A DNA stretch of 64,000 nt from Kutzneria viridogrisea (GCA_014138725.1 JACJID010000002.1:1812001-1876000), one strand, 5' to 3'; shown: positions 35,734 to 43,117, counted from the first letter of the stretch. Numbers and translations are program-made. The notes: generated by a model not told the origin, from the letters alone.

Positions 35734-36105
35734 ATGAACATCGACAAAGCATTGAAGGAAGCCATGTCCATCGCTGGCGCCGTGGGTGTCGCGTTGGTCG
35801 ACTATGAAAGTGGAATGTCACTCGGCTCCAGCGGTGGAGGCGATTGGCTGAACCTGGAGATCGCGGCGGCCGGAAACACAGAAGTCGTTCGATCGAAGCT
35901 TCGAGTGATGTCCTCACTCTCACTCAACGACAATATCGAAGATATTCTGATCACGTTACATCGCCAGTACCACCTGATCCGGTTGATGGACGCCGCGAAG
36001 TACCGGAACTCACTGTTCCTGTATCTGGTACTGGAGAGGGACCTGGCGAATCTCGCATTGGCTCGACACCAACTCAAGCGCGTCGAATCCGACCTGCAGA
36101 TATAG
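35734..36105 (+). CDS. Second small roadblock-like protein, 123 aa
   Basis: The protein reads MNIDKALKEAMSIAGAVGVA and then LVDYESGMSLGSSGGGDWLN. This is the helix-strand pattern of a divergent roadblock/profilin-like domain. The middle (LSLNDNIEDILITLHRQYHL) and the C-terminal helix (ERDLANLALARHQLKRVESD) are strongly amphipathic. It has exactly the same length as the preceding roadblock protein but very different sequence. The start is ATG at 35734, with TTG immediately before it. It contains a rare TTA leucine codon (35956-35958) and AT-rich third positions. A partner role with the 35236 protein is inferred from position. Confidence 0.7.
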   Translation: MNIDKALKEAMSIAGAVGVALVDYESGMSLGSSGGGDWLNLEIAAAGNTEVVRSKLRVMSSLSLNDNIEDILITLHRQYHLIRLMDAAKYRNSLFLYLVLERDLANLALARHQLKRVESDLQI

Positions 36106-36679
36106 GGAACCACCAAGACACGCGACTTATGTGGCACACCACCACAACCGGGCCCTGTCCAGCGGTTCTCGCGGTGTCGTTTCCGGAGCGGGTGCGGTAG
36201 AAAATCTGGCTACTTGCGCGGGTGCCGATCGCCCGCAACCTGCGGCCGCACAGCGTGATCCCGCCTGGCGTGTCATGATCACGAAGGCGATCACCGCGTG
36301 ATCGACAGTAGGCGATGATCGCGGTCGTGGTCGCATTCGAGATCCACCGTGATCGGCAGACCGGCCGCCGGGCTGACTGATGGCGGTCAAGCCGCTCATG
36401 CGGAGACCGCCAAATGCGCAGCCAGCCATCGCGGAGTGGCCATCAGAACCGCCCCAGCCACCTGAACCAGCCCAGGCGCCGACGCCGTCCGCGCGGCGCG
36501 CGAGGAAGGACAAGCACCCCCACCATTCGCCGGGCCAGGCACGGCAGAACCGTCGTGCCTGGCCCCTTCTTCCTGCCCGTTTCACAGTGGTCAAGGGAGC
36601 CGGATCGAATGTCATGAAGGTGCCGTTCGCGGCGTTGAACGCCGTGAACGGCACCTTCATGACAAGTGGGGTGCTCGGC
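36106..36679. other. Long non-coding gap between convergent genes
   Basis: This 574-bp gap lies between the roadblock module and the leftward unknown gene. It contains a cluster of GTGATC/GATCAC words, including a perfect 17-bp palindrome CGATCAC-CGC-GTGATCG (36288-36304), and the third copy of the 55-bp hairpin (36610-36664). Open frames across it have no coding character. I see no mobile-element ends. Confidence 0.5.
36610..36664. terminator. 25-bp hairpin with TTGAA loop (palindrome family copy 3)
   Basis: The arms 36610-36634 and 36640-36664 pair at every position except one, which is a G·T in DNA and a permitted G·U in RNA. The left arm begins TGTCATGAAGGTGCCGTTC. It ends 15 nt from the stop of the leftward gene at 36680, in a convergent gap. 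Confidence 0.78.
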
Positions 36680-37288
36680 TCAGGCGATGGCCTGCCAGAT
36701 GGCGGTCCAGTGGGCGACAACACCGGCCACGTCGGCATCCAGCCGCCTGCGGGTGCGCGTGGTGCGCAGCCTGCGCAGCGAACCGCGGCGCACGTCGAGG
36801 ATCGCGGGCTCCCAGTCGGGCAGCACGGCCCGCATCATGTGCAGCGGGATGTTGACGGCCTCGGGGCGCAGTTCGGGGTCCTTCATGTGCAGCAGCACGG
36901 CGAGCCGTTCACCGCGGGGGCCCAGCAACCCCAGTTGGGGCACCACGTCGAACACCACGCCGGGACCGAACCACTTGGCCCGCTCCACGGGGATCAGCGT
37001 GTGCCGGGACTTGGCCAGCCACTTCAGGCAGCCGTCGTGCAGCGCCTCGTAGTGCGCCCTCCTGCTCGGCTCCGCCACGGCCTCCACAGCGGCGCCGAGC
37101 ACGGCGGCCGGATCGGGATCGGCCACCGCCCTGCGGATCGCCCGCGTCATCGGCCCGTAGTACGACCAGGGCAAACGCCCCTCACCGAGGTACATCCTGC
37201 GCTGGTCCTCGACGATCCTGGTCTGCGCGCCTGGCGTGCAGTTGGCGAAGTCGACGAGGACACCGATCTTGGGGGTTCCGGACGGCAA
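36680..37288 (-). CDS. Unrecognised soluble protein, 202 aa
   Basis: I do not recognise this family. The protein begins PSGTPKIGVLVDFANCTPGA and contains GRLPWSYYGPMTRAIRRAVA, VFDVVPQLGLLGPRGERLAV and LLHMKDPELRPEAVNIPLHM, with an Arg-rich C-terminal part (RRGSLRRLRTTRTRRRLDAD). It has no signal peptide or transmembrane helix and looks like a well-behaved alpha/beta protein. The TTG at 37288 is chosen because GGAAGG lies 7 nt upstream; the frame continues to 37315. It is a lone leftward gene, divergent from the phosphatase and ending at a conserved hairpin. Confidence 0.7.
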   Translation of the reverse strand: MPSGTPKIGVLVDFANCTPGAQTRIVEDQRRMYLGEGRLPWSYYGPMTRAIRRAVADPDPAAVLGAAVEAVAEPSRRAHYEALHDGCLKWLAKSRHTLIPVERAKWFGPGVVFDVVPQLGLLGPRGERLAVLLHMKDPELRPEAVNIPLHMMRAVLPDWEPAILDVRRGSLRRLRTTRTRRRLDADVAGVVAHWTAIWQAIA

Positions 37289-37434
37289 GGCAGCACCTTC
37301 CTCTCCGCAGCACAACCCCAGTAGTTTACCACGTGGACATGCAGATATCGCTCTTCTGTTCGATCGCTTCGAACGCCAGTGCGATGGCTCACAGCCTCCG
37401 GGCGCTGTCCGCTTCGGGGCTACGATCGTCGTCC

Positions 37435-38049
37435 ATGGCAGACAAGCAGCCGGCCGTGTACGTGATCCGGCACGGCGAGACCGAGTGGTCCCTGTCAGGC
37501 AGGCACACGGGCCGCACGGACATCCCGCTCACCGCCCACGGCGAGCAGCAGGCGCGCAAGGCCGGGGCGGTGCTGGCCGAACTGCGCGGCACCACCGTGC
37601 CGCCGAGCCTGGTGCTGGCCAGCCCGCGCGAACGTGCCCAGCGCACCGCCGAACTGGCCGGACTGCGCGTGGACGAGATCGCCGAGGACCTCAGTGAGTG
37701 GGACTACGGCGACTACGAGGGCCTGACCACCGCCCAGATCCGCGAGGACGTGCCCGACTGGACGGTGTGGACGCACCCCTGCCCCGGCGGGGAGAAGGCC
37801 GAGCAGGTCGGTGCGCGGGCCGACGCCGTGCTGGCGCGGGCCAGGCAGGCGCTGCCCAAGGGCGACGTGGTGCTGATCGGGCACGGGCACCTCAGCCGGG
37901 TGCTGATCGTGCGCTGGCTGGGCCTCGAGCCGGACAAGGGCGTGCGCATCGGCCTGGACCCCGCGGGCATCTCGGTGCTCGGCGACGAGCGCGGGCAGCC
38001 GCAGATCCTGCGCCTGAACGTGCCACCGCTGGGCGAGCTGCTCGGATGA
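37435..38049 (+). CDS. Histidine phosphatase family protein (phosphoglycerate mutase-like), 204 aa
   Basis: This is a branch-1 histidine phosphatase with the RHGET motif (YVIRHGETEWSLSGRHTGRT, phospho-His near residue 12). The second catalytic Arg is in ASPRERAQRTAE, the acid/base Glu region in LSEWDYGDYEGLT, and the second His in VVLIGHGHLSRVL. It probably acts as an acid or sugar-phosphate phosphatase; the substrate is not evident. The stop overlaps the start of the GNAT gene (ATGA), so the two are co-translated. Confidence 0.9.
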   Translation: MADKQPAVYVIRHGETEWSLSGRHTGRTDIPLTAHGEQQARKAGAVLAELRGTTVPPSLVLASPRERAQRTAELAGLRVDEIAEDLSEWDYGDYEGLTTAQIREDVPDWTVWTHPCPGGEKAEQVGARADAVLARARQALPKGDVVLIGHGHLSRVLIVRWLGLEPDKGVRIGLDPAGISVLGDERGQPQILRLNVPPLGELLG

Positions 38050-38513
38050 TCCGGACCATCCAGGAGTCCGATGTGGACGCGGTGGTGGAGCTCACGCGCG
38101 AGCTCGCCGTCTACGAGCGCGCCCCGGACCAGTTCCACCTGACCGCCGAGAAACTGCACGCCGCGCTGTTCGGCCCCTCACGGGCGCTGTACGGGCATGT
38201 GGCCGAAGTGGACGGTCAGGTCGTCGGCTGTGCCTTGTGGTTCCTGAACTTCTCCACCTGGCGCGGCGTGCACGGCATCTACCTTGAGGACCTGTACGTG
38301 CGGCCCGAGCACCGCGGTTCCGGGCTGGGCAAGGCACTGCTGGTGACGCTGGCCCGCGAGTGCGTCGCGCGCGGACTGGGCCGCCTGGAGTGGTCGGTGC
38401 TGAACTGGAACATGCCCGCGATCGACTTCTACAAGTCGCTGGGCGCCGAGCCGATGGACGAGTGGACCGTCTACCGGCTCGCCGACGAGGCCCTGACCGA
38501 ACTGGGTTCCTAG
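38046..38513 (+). CDS. GNAT N-acetyltransferase, 155 aa
   Basis: This is a GCN5-related acetyltransferase. IRTIQESDVDAVVELTRELA opens the fold, and the acetyl-CoA pyrophosphate loop is LYVRPEHRGSGLGKALL (Q/R-x-x-G-x-G/A form). WSVLNWNMPAIDFYKSLGAE is the C-terminal arm typical of the spermidine/diamine acetyltransferase-like branch (SAT1/thialysine type). It is translationally coupled to the phosphatase upstream. The substrate is unknown; a polyamine or thialysine-like amine is plausible from that subfamily pattern. Confidence 0.88.
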   Translation: MIRTIQESDVDAVVELTRELAVYERAPDQFHLTAEKLHAALFGPSRALYGHVAEVDGQVVGCALWFLNFSTWRGVHGIYLEDLYVRPEHRGSGLGKALLVTLARECVARGLGRLEWSVLNWNMPAIDFYKSLGAEPMDEWTVYRLADEALTELGS

Positions 38514-38518
38514 CCGCG

Positions 38519-38552
38519 GAGGTGGCGGTCAGCGGCTCGCGACCGCCACCTC
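38519..38552. terminator. Bidirectional terminator between convergent genes
   Basis: GAGGTGGCGGTC (38519-38530) pairs perfectly with 38541-38552. The element begins 6 nt after the GNAT stop and overlaps the last codons of the leftward membrane protein gene. Confidence 0.75.
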
Positions 38553-38798
38553 ACCCAACCCCAGCAAGGTCAGCAGCACGAAGCAGCCGATGATCCCGGC
38601 CCGACGGGTGATCACGGCGAGCACCACGCCGCCGAGGGCGAATGCGGCCGAACCCCACGCACAGGTCAGCACCGCACCGCCGTGGAAAGGTGTCAGCGCG
38701 ATACCCAAGAACGCCTTGAAGCCCATGGTGAGCCACCCAAAGCCTGCCAGCGGAGTCAGCAACAGGGCGACCTGGGCCTTCGACAGCGGCTCGCGCAC
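38529..38798 (-). CDS. Small membrane protein, 89 aa
   Basis: This small hydrophobic protein has about three transmembrane segments: VALLLTPLAGFGWLTMGFKA, VLTCAWGSAAFALGGVVLAV and GIIGCFVLLTLLGLGEVAVA. No family is recognised. The GTG at 38798 gives a start close to the first helix; no strong ribosome-binding site is seen, and the frame is open further upstream. It lies 44 nt from another small membrane protein gene read in the same direction. Its last codons form one arm of a terminator hairpin. Confidence 0.6.
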   Translation of the reverse strand: MREPLSKAQVALLLTPLAGFGWLTMGFKAFLGIALTPFHGGAVLTCAWGSAAFALGGVVLAVITRRAGIIGCFVLLTLLGLGEVAVASR

Positions 38799-38842
38799 GG
38801 AGCCAGCATGGCCGCAGCCCCGAACTCGGCACCAGAGTGGAA

Positions 38843-39253
38843 CTACGCAGCCGGGGGCTCGTCCTCCTGCGGCGGGGCGTACCAGTGCCGCGAGGGCGCC
38901 AGGAACAACAGCACCAGCACGGCCACGCACCACGCGGAGATCAGCAGGTCCAGCGTCACCCATTCGGCGGGGCTGAAGTTGTACCAGACCCCGCCCAGCA
39001 CCAGCAGCTGCACGAAGACCGCCGCGTTGCGCGCACCGCGCCGCCCGCGCAGCAGCAGCAGGCCGGGTGCTCCGAATGCCACGGCGATGATCAGGAAAGC
39101 CACGGCGTCCCCGTAGGCCAGTCCCGCGTACGCCAGCCCGAAAATGCCCCTGACCAGCGCGAACAGTGCGTAGACCAGGGCAGTGAGCCCCTGCAGCGCG
39201 ACCAGGGCCCCGGCCAGGCGCACCGGACCGGGCGCGGCGGTTTCGGTGGGCAC
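38843..39253 (-). CDS. Four-helix membrane protein of unknown function, 136 aa
   Basis: About four transmembrane helices are visible (LAGALVALQGLTALVYALFA, AVAFLIIAVAFGAPGLLLL, VFVQLLVLGGVWYNF and LISAWCVAVLVLLFLA), with a short hydrophilic C-terminus ending in EDEPPAA. This resembles small uncharacterised integral membrane proteins of actinomycetes, but I recognise no named family. The GTG at 39253 is preferred because AAGGGGA lies 5 nt upstream; the frame extends to 39280. It is probably co-transcribed with the 38529 gene. Confidence 0.65.
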   Translation of the reverse strand: MPTETAAPGPVRLAGALVALQGLTALVYALFALVRGIFGLAYAGLAYGDAVAFLIIAVAFGAPGLLLLRGRRGARNAAVFVQLLVLGGVWYNFSPAEWVTLDLLISAWCVAVLVLLFLAPSRHWYAPPQEDEPPAA

Positions 39254-39534
39254 GGCTGTCCCCTTCTCGCTGTTCACCACGGCTGAGAGCGCATGTCACC
39301 TTGAGTGCGCACTGGCCGATCGTAGGACACCCGGTCGGCCGGTCCCGTTCGGCCGCGAAACGCGAGAAGATCTACTTGTTGTCGACGAGCAGACGGTCGT
39401 CTGGGTGCACTCGTCGCGACGGCACGACCGGCACGACGAGCGGAAGGAGACCTGCCTCACTTTCGAGTAGTCGACTCACCCGTTCGGGAGAAGTCCGTCC
39501 GGAACGCGGTCACGGACTGTCCTACTCTGCAGTA

Positions 39535-40464
39535 GTGCGCGCCCTCCTTGTGGTCAATCCGCAGGCGACAGCCACCACGGCTGCCGGCCGCGATGTGCTC
39601 GCGCACGCGCTGGCCAGCTCGGTGAAGTTGGACATCGTCGAGACCGACCACCGAGGGCACGCCAGGAAGGCGGCCTCCGGTGCCGCGGCAGAGGGTGTGG
39701 ACCTGGTGGTCGCGCACGGTGGGGACGGCACCGTCAACGAGGTGGTCAACGGGCTGCTCGACAGCACCGACGGCGGACCGCCCCCGGTGCTGGGCGTGGT
39801 GCCCGGCGGGTCGGCGAACGTCTTCGCGCGCGCCCTCGGCCTGCCACGCGATCCGGTCGAGGCCACGCACCGGCTGCTGATGGCCATCGAGACCGGCAGC
39901 AGGCGCGAGGTCGGACTCGGCCGCGTGGAGCCGGTCGGTACTCCGGGCCGCTGGTTCACCTTCAACGCTGGCCTGGGCTGGGACGCGGACGTGGTCGCCG
40001 AGGTGGAACGCAGGCGCGACAAGCAGGCCAGCCCGCTGCTCTACGCCACCATCGCGCTGACCAGCTACTTCCGGCAGATGCGCGAGGCACCGCAGTTGCG
40101 GGTCGAGTTGCCCGGCGGCGAACTGGTGCACGACGTGCGCCTGGCGTTCGTGTCCAACACCGACCCGTGGACCTATCTGGGTGGCAAGCCGATCAGCATC
40201 AACCCGGAGACCTCCTTCGACGGCGGACTGGGCTTGTTCGCGCTCCGTAGTCTTGGCCCCACGACCGTGGCACGCACGCTCTCGCAGATCCTGCTCCCCA
40301 AGTTCGAACCCTCCGGCGGGAATCTTGTCCGCCGCGATGACGTTGACTACCTGCGGGTGAGCTCCTCCCAGCCGGTCCGGCTCCAGGTGGACGGCGATGA
40401 CCTGGGCGAACACAGCCAGGTCGGGTTCAGCTCGGTGCCCGCGGCGCTGCGGGTGGCGGTCTGA
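39535..40464 (+). CDS. Diacylglycerol/lipid kinase family protein, 309 aa
   Basis: This is a cytoplasmic lipid kinase of the DgkB/YegS/sphingosine kinase class that phosphorylates diacylglycerol or a related lipid. LLVVNPQATATTAAGRDVLA starts the fold; the ATP-binding catalytic motif is AHGGDGTVNEVVNGL, followed by GVVPGGSANVFARALGLP. The C-terminal domain includes FTFNAGLGWDADVVAEV and LQVDGDDLGEH. The GTG at 39535 begins directly at the conserved domain with no ribosome-binding site, so the mRNA may be leaderless. It stands upstream of whiB1, as its orthologue does in mycobacteria. Confidence 0.9.
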   Translation: MRALLVVNPQATATTAAGRDVLAHALASSVKLDIVETDHRGHARKAASGAAAEGVDLVVAHGGDGTVNEVVNGLLDSTDGGPPPVLGVVPGGSANVFARALGLPRDPVEATHRLLMAIETGSRREVGLGRVEPVGTPGRWFTFNAGLGWDADVVAEVERRRDKQASPLLYATIALTSYFRQMREAPQLRVELPGGELVHDVRLAFVSNTDPWTYLGGKPISINPETSFDGGLGLFALRSLGPTTVARTLSQILLPKFEPSGGNLVRRDDVDYLRVSSSQPVRLQVDGDDLGEHSQVGFSSVPAALRVAV

Positions 40465-40638
40465 CCCCCGAGTTGCGGACCGGCCGCCGTGACCTTAGCG
40501 TGATGAGGTCGCGACACAGTAGCGATCTTTGCGACGATGACACATCGTCACGGACCGAAACCGCTGGTCAACAGCGTCGAGCTTTCAGGTGAGTTCCCTC
40601 ACCGAGTTAGAGCCGACCCCTTGACATCGCGGCAGTTC

Positions 40639-40652
40639 GTGAAAGCATTCAC
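40639..40652. promoter_or_regulatory. CRP-like site upstream of whiB1
   Basis: GTGA-N6-TCAC occurs at 40639-40652 (GTGAAAGCATTCAC), 67 bp before the whiB1 ATG, next to a TTGACA box at 40621-40626. A second palindrome, CGATG-ACA-CATCG, lies further upstream. Mycobacterial whiB1 is known to be controlled by CRP/Rv3676, so a CRP-family site is plausible here. The remaining bases of the 254-bp gap show nothing else recognisable. Confidence 0.5.
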
Positions 40653-40718
40653 AAGCACCCCGACGACCGCTGACGACAACGGCGCGCTCGTAGCGCGCCT
40701 AGCGAGGAGCTAGGAAAA

Positions 40719-40973
40719 ATGGACTGGCGCCACCGCGCGGCCTGCCGTGACGAGGACCCCGAGCTGTTCTTCCCCGTGGGGAACAGTGGTCCCGCGTTGC
40801 TGCAGATCGCCGAGGCGAAAACCGTCTGCCGCCGCTGCCCCGTGGCGTCCGGCTGCCTTTCTTGGGCACTGGAGAGCGGGCAGGACGCCGGCGTGTGGGG
40901 CGGGATGAGCGAAGACGAGCGTCGTGCCCTGAAGAGGCGCAACGCCCGCACCCGCGCTCGCAGCAACGCCTGA
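40719..40973 (+). CDS. whiB1: WhiB1 iron-sulfur transcriptional regulator, 84 aa
   Basis: This is an NO-sensitive [4Fe-4S] protein that binds the primary sigma factor. The four cluster ligands are Cys9, Cys37, Cys40 and Cys46 (AACRDEDPELF, TVCRRCPVASGC), at the same positions as in mycobacterial WhiB1. The sigma-contact turn GVWGGMSEDERRALKRRNAR and a basic DNA-binding tail follow. GAGGAG lies 9 nt before the ATG. Flanking genes (lipid kinase upstream, PdtaS-type kinase convergent downstream) match the mycobacterial order. A 20-bp terminator follows. Confidence 0.97.
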   Translation: MDWRHRAACRDEDPELFFPVGNSGPALLQIAEAKTVCRRCPVASGCLSWALESGQDAGVWGGMSEDERRALKRRNARTRARSNA

Positions 40974-40994
40974 CGAAGCATTTTCCCCGCGGAT

Positions 40995-41040
40995 GTACTG
41001 AGGGCCTGGAATCTTCCCCGAGATTCCAGGCCCTCAGTAC
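40995..41040. terminator. Bidirectional 20-bp terminator between whiB1 and pdtaS
   Basis: The arms 40995-41014 and 41021-41040 are perfectly complementary around the loop TCCCCG. On the whiB1 strand a T-rich run (ATCTTTTCTGATTT) follows about 8 nt later. It serves both convergent genes. Confidence 0.92.
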
Positions 41041-41061
41041 GTTCCGGATCTTTTCTGATTT

Positions 41062-42546
41062 CTACCGACTGCGCCGCAGCGGAATGCGCAATACCGCCTC
41101 CGTGCCCTTGACCTCCCTGCGCCGCAGCGACAGCGAGCCGCGCAGCTCGGAGTCGACCAGCGTGCGCACGATCTGCAGGCCCAGCCGCTCGGTGCGCTCC
41201 AGCGAGAAGCCAGGTGGCAGGCCCTTGCCGTCATCGCAGACGACCACGTCCAGGTACTTGGCGGAGCGCTCGGCCCGCACCACCACCTCGCCCTGCTGAC
41301 CGGCCGGGTAGGCGTGCTCCAGCGCGTTCTGCACCAGTTCGGTGAGCACCATGACCAGCGGGGTGGCCAGTTCCGCGGACACCACGCCCAGCTTGCCCTC
41401 CCGGCGCACCGAGCCCTGGCCGTCCGCGGTGGCCACGTCGGACAGCATCGGGATCACCTGGTCCACCACCTCGTCCAGGTTGACCCGCTCGTCCACCGAC
41501 ATGGACAGGGTCTCGTGCACCAGCGCGATCGAGGTCACCCGCCGCACCGACTCCTGAAGCACCTCGCGTGCCTCGCTGTTGTTGGTGCGCCGGGCCTGTA
41601 GGCGCAGCAGCGCGGCCACCGTCTGCAGGTTGTTCTTCACGCGGTGGTGGATCTCGCGGATCGTGGCGTCCTTGGACAACAGCGCCCGGTCGCGGCGCTT
41701 GACCTCGGTGACGTCGCGGACCAGCACCAGCGCGCCCGCGGCCTTGCCCTGCGGGCGCAGCGGCAGCGCGCGGAACAGCACGGCGGCGCCGCGCCTGGAC
41801 TCGGCCTCGATGCGCATGCTGGGCTGGCCGTCCAGCGCGGTCCTGATCCGCTGGGCGACCTCGGTGGCGTCGAACGGGTCGGCGACCAGGGAGCGGGTCA
41901 GCGGGGCGAGGTGCACGCCGACCAGGTCGGCGGCGTGGCCCATGCGGTGGTAGGCGGACAGCGCGTTGGGGCTGGCGAACACCACGGCGCCCGCGCTGTC
42001 GACGCGGATCAGGCCGTCCCCGACCCGGGGGCTGGTGTGCACGTCGGCAGAGGGCTCGATGGCCGGGAAGGTGCCGTCTGCGATCATCTGGCAGAGGTCG
42101 CCGGCGCTGCCCAGGTAGGCGATCTCCAGCGGGCTGGGTACCCGGGGCACGGCCAGGTTGGTGTCCCGGGAGAGCACGGCGAGCACCGAGCGGCCGTGCC
42201 GCACCGGGATGGTCTCCCTGCGCACGGGCACGCCCAGGTGCCAGAGCGGGTCCTCCTCGCGGCAGATCCGCCCTTCCGACAGGGCCCTGCGCAACTGCGG
42301 GTGGTCCTCGGCGGCCACGGTGCTGCCGACCATGTCGTCGGGGTGCGCGGTCGGCCCGGTGGTCGGCCGGGCCTGCGCCACGCAGAGGAACCGCTGGCCC
42401 TGCGGGTCCAGCGGTACCCACAGCACGAAGTCGGCGAAGGCGAGGTCGGACAGCAACTGCCACTCCGCGGCGACCATCTGCAGGTGATCGGCCGCGTCAC
42501 CGGGCAGGCCGGTGTGCTCCGCGAGCAGGTCGGTGAGGGTTGACAC
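41062..42546 (-). CDS. pdtaS: PdtaS-type cytosolic sensor histidine kinase, 494 aa
   Basis: This is a soluble HisKA_2/HWE-like kinase. It has an N-terminal GAF-like domain (about 1-155), a PAS domain (about 170-290, VDSAGAVVFASPNALSAYHR), the phosphoacceptor segment IREIHHRVKNNLQTVAALLR and an HATPase (ELVQNALEHAYPAGQQGEVV, CDDGKGLP, LGLQIVRTLV). In mycobacteria PdtaS phosphorylates the RNA-binding antiterminator PdtaR; that partner is not in this window. The GTG start at 42546 fits the family N-terminus (STLTDLLAEHTGLPG). Neighbours whiB1 and the biotinylated protein gene keep the mycobacterial order. Confidence 0.92.
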   Translation of the reverse strand: MSTLTDLLAEHTGLPGDAADHLQMVAAEWQLLSDLAFADFVLWVPLDPQGQRFLCVAQARPTTGPTAHPDDMVGSTVAAEDHPQLRRALSEGRICREEDPLWHLGVPVRRETIPVRHGRSVLAVLSRDTNLAVPRVPSPLEIAYLGSAGDLCQMIADGTFPAIEPSADVHTSPRVGDGLIRVDSAGAVVFASPNALSAYHRMGHAADLVGVHLAPLTRSLVADPFDATEVAQRIRTALDGQPSMRIEAESRRGAAVLFRALPLRPQGKAAGALVLVRDVTEVKRRDRALLSKDATIREIHHRVKNNLQTVAALLRLQARRTNNSEAREVLQESVRRVTSIALVHETLSMSVDERVNLDEVVDQVIPMLSDVATADGQGSVRREGKLGVVSAELATPLVMVLTELVQNALEHAYPAGQQGEVVVRAERSAKYLDVVVCDDGKGLPPGFSLERTERLGLQIVRTLVDSELRGSLSLRRREVKGTEAVLRIPLRRSR

Positions 42547-42569
42547 CCCGACGACGGTAGTCGCTCGGA

Positions 42570-42785
42570 CTACTCCACGACGGCGATGAGGTCACCCTCC
42601 TGGACGACATCACCCTCGTTGACGACGAGCTTGGTGATCACCCCGCCGTCCTCGCTGACGACCGGGATCTCCATCTTCATCGACTCCAGGATCACGATCT
42701 CGGAGCCGTCGGTCACCGAGTCGCCCTCCCTGGCGACGACCTTCCACACGTTGGCGACCATCTCAGCCCGGATTTCCTCGGCCAT
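42570..42785 (-). CDS. Biotin/lipoyl carrier domain protein (TB7.3-like), 71 aa
   Basis: This free-standing biotinyl carrier domain has the attachment lysine in ESMKMEI. The whole fold (VWKVVAREGDSVTDGSEIVI through VVNEGDVVQEGDLIAVVE) fits in 71 residues. It is homologous to mycobacterial biotinylated protein TB7.3, which serves acyl-CoA carboxylase chemistry. GGAGGA lies 7 nt before the ATG. It is divergent from the bL37 gene and followed closely by pdtaS on the same strand. Confidence 0.92.
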   Translation of the reverse strand: MAEEIRAEMVANVWKVVAREGDSVTDGSEIVILESMKMEIPVVSEDGGVITKLVVNEGDVVQEGDLIAVVE

Positions 42786-42969
42786 CGCTGACTCCTCCTG
42801 GAAGGTGCGGGATCTGAACCGATCCCCCAGAGCAGCGGCAATCCAACCACGGATCCGCCCTGGCCGTGGGCCCAAGCGCCCACATGCAACAATCTCCTTG
42901 GGAAGTGCTCAGCTTCTGCCTGCCCTGGTGGCGGTCGGAGCTGACCAGAACTTGAGCGAGGAGTCAGTC

Positions 42970-43044
42970 ATGTCCAAGCGTGCACGCAAGCGCCGCGACC
43001 GCAAGAAGGGCGGCGCGAACCACGGCAAGCGCCCCAACGCCTGA
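42970..43044 (+). CDS. 50S ribosomal protein bL37, 24 aa
   Basis: This tiny, very basic protein reads SKRARKRRDRKKGG, then ANHGKRPNA after the initiator Met. It matches the 24-residue bL37 found on actinobacterial large ribosomal subunits. GAGGAG lies 8 nt before the ATG, and a strong terminator starts 17 nt after the stop, so it is a complete monocistronic unit. It faces away from the biotinyl protein gene. It is far below normal gene-calling length limits. Confidence 0.88.
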   Translation: MSKRARKRRDRKKGGANHGKRPNA

Positions 43045-43061
43045 GTCGTCCCGACTCGCGC

Positions 43062-43094
43062 GAAGGCCCCGGTGAGCTGCTCACCGGGGCCTTC
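43062..43094. terminator. Terminator after the bL37 gene
   Basis: A 15-bp perfect stem (GAAGGCCCCGGTGAG, 43062-43076, with 43080-43094) has a CTG loop and is followed by TGTTGTGG. It also lies at the 3' end of the convergent anti-sigma gene, so it works in both directions. Confidence 0.92.
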
Positions 43095-43117
43095 TGTTGT
43101 GGTGGGATGGCAGGTCC

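Noticed and set aside
36127-36738. 203-codon frame containing KVPF and NGTFM
   Set aside because: It is a translation of the 55-bp hairpin and flanking non-coding DNA; the same peptide words appear at all three hairpin copies.
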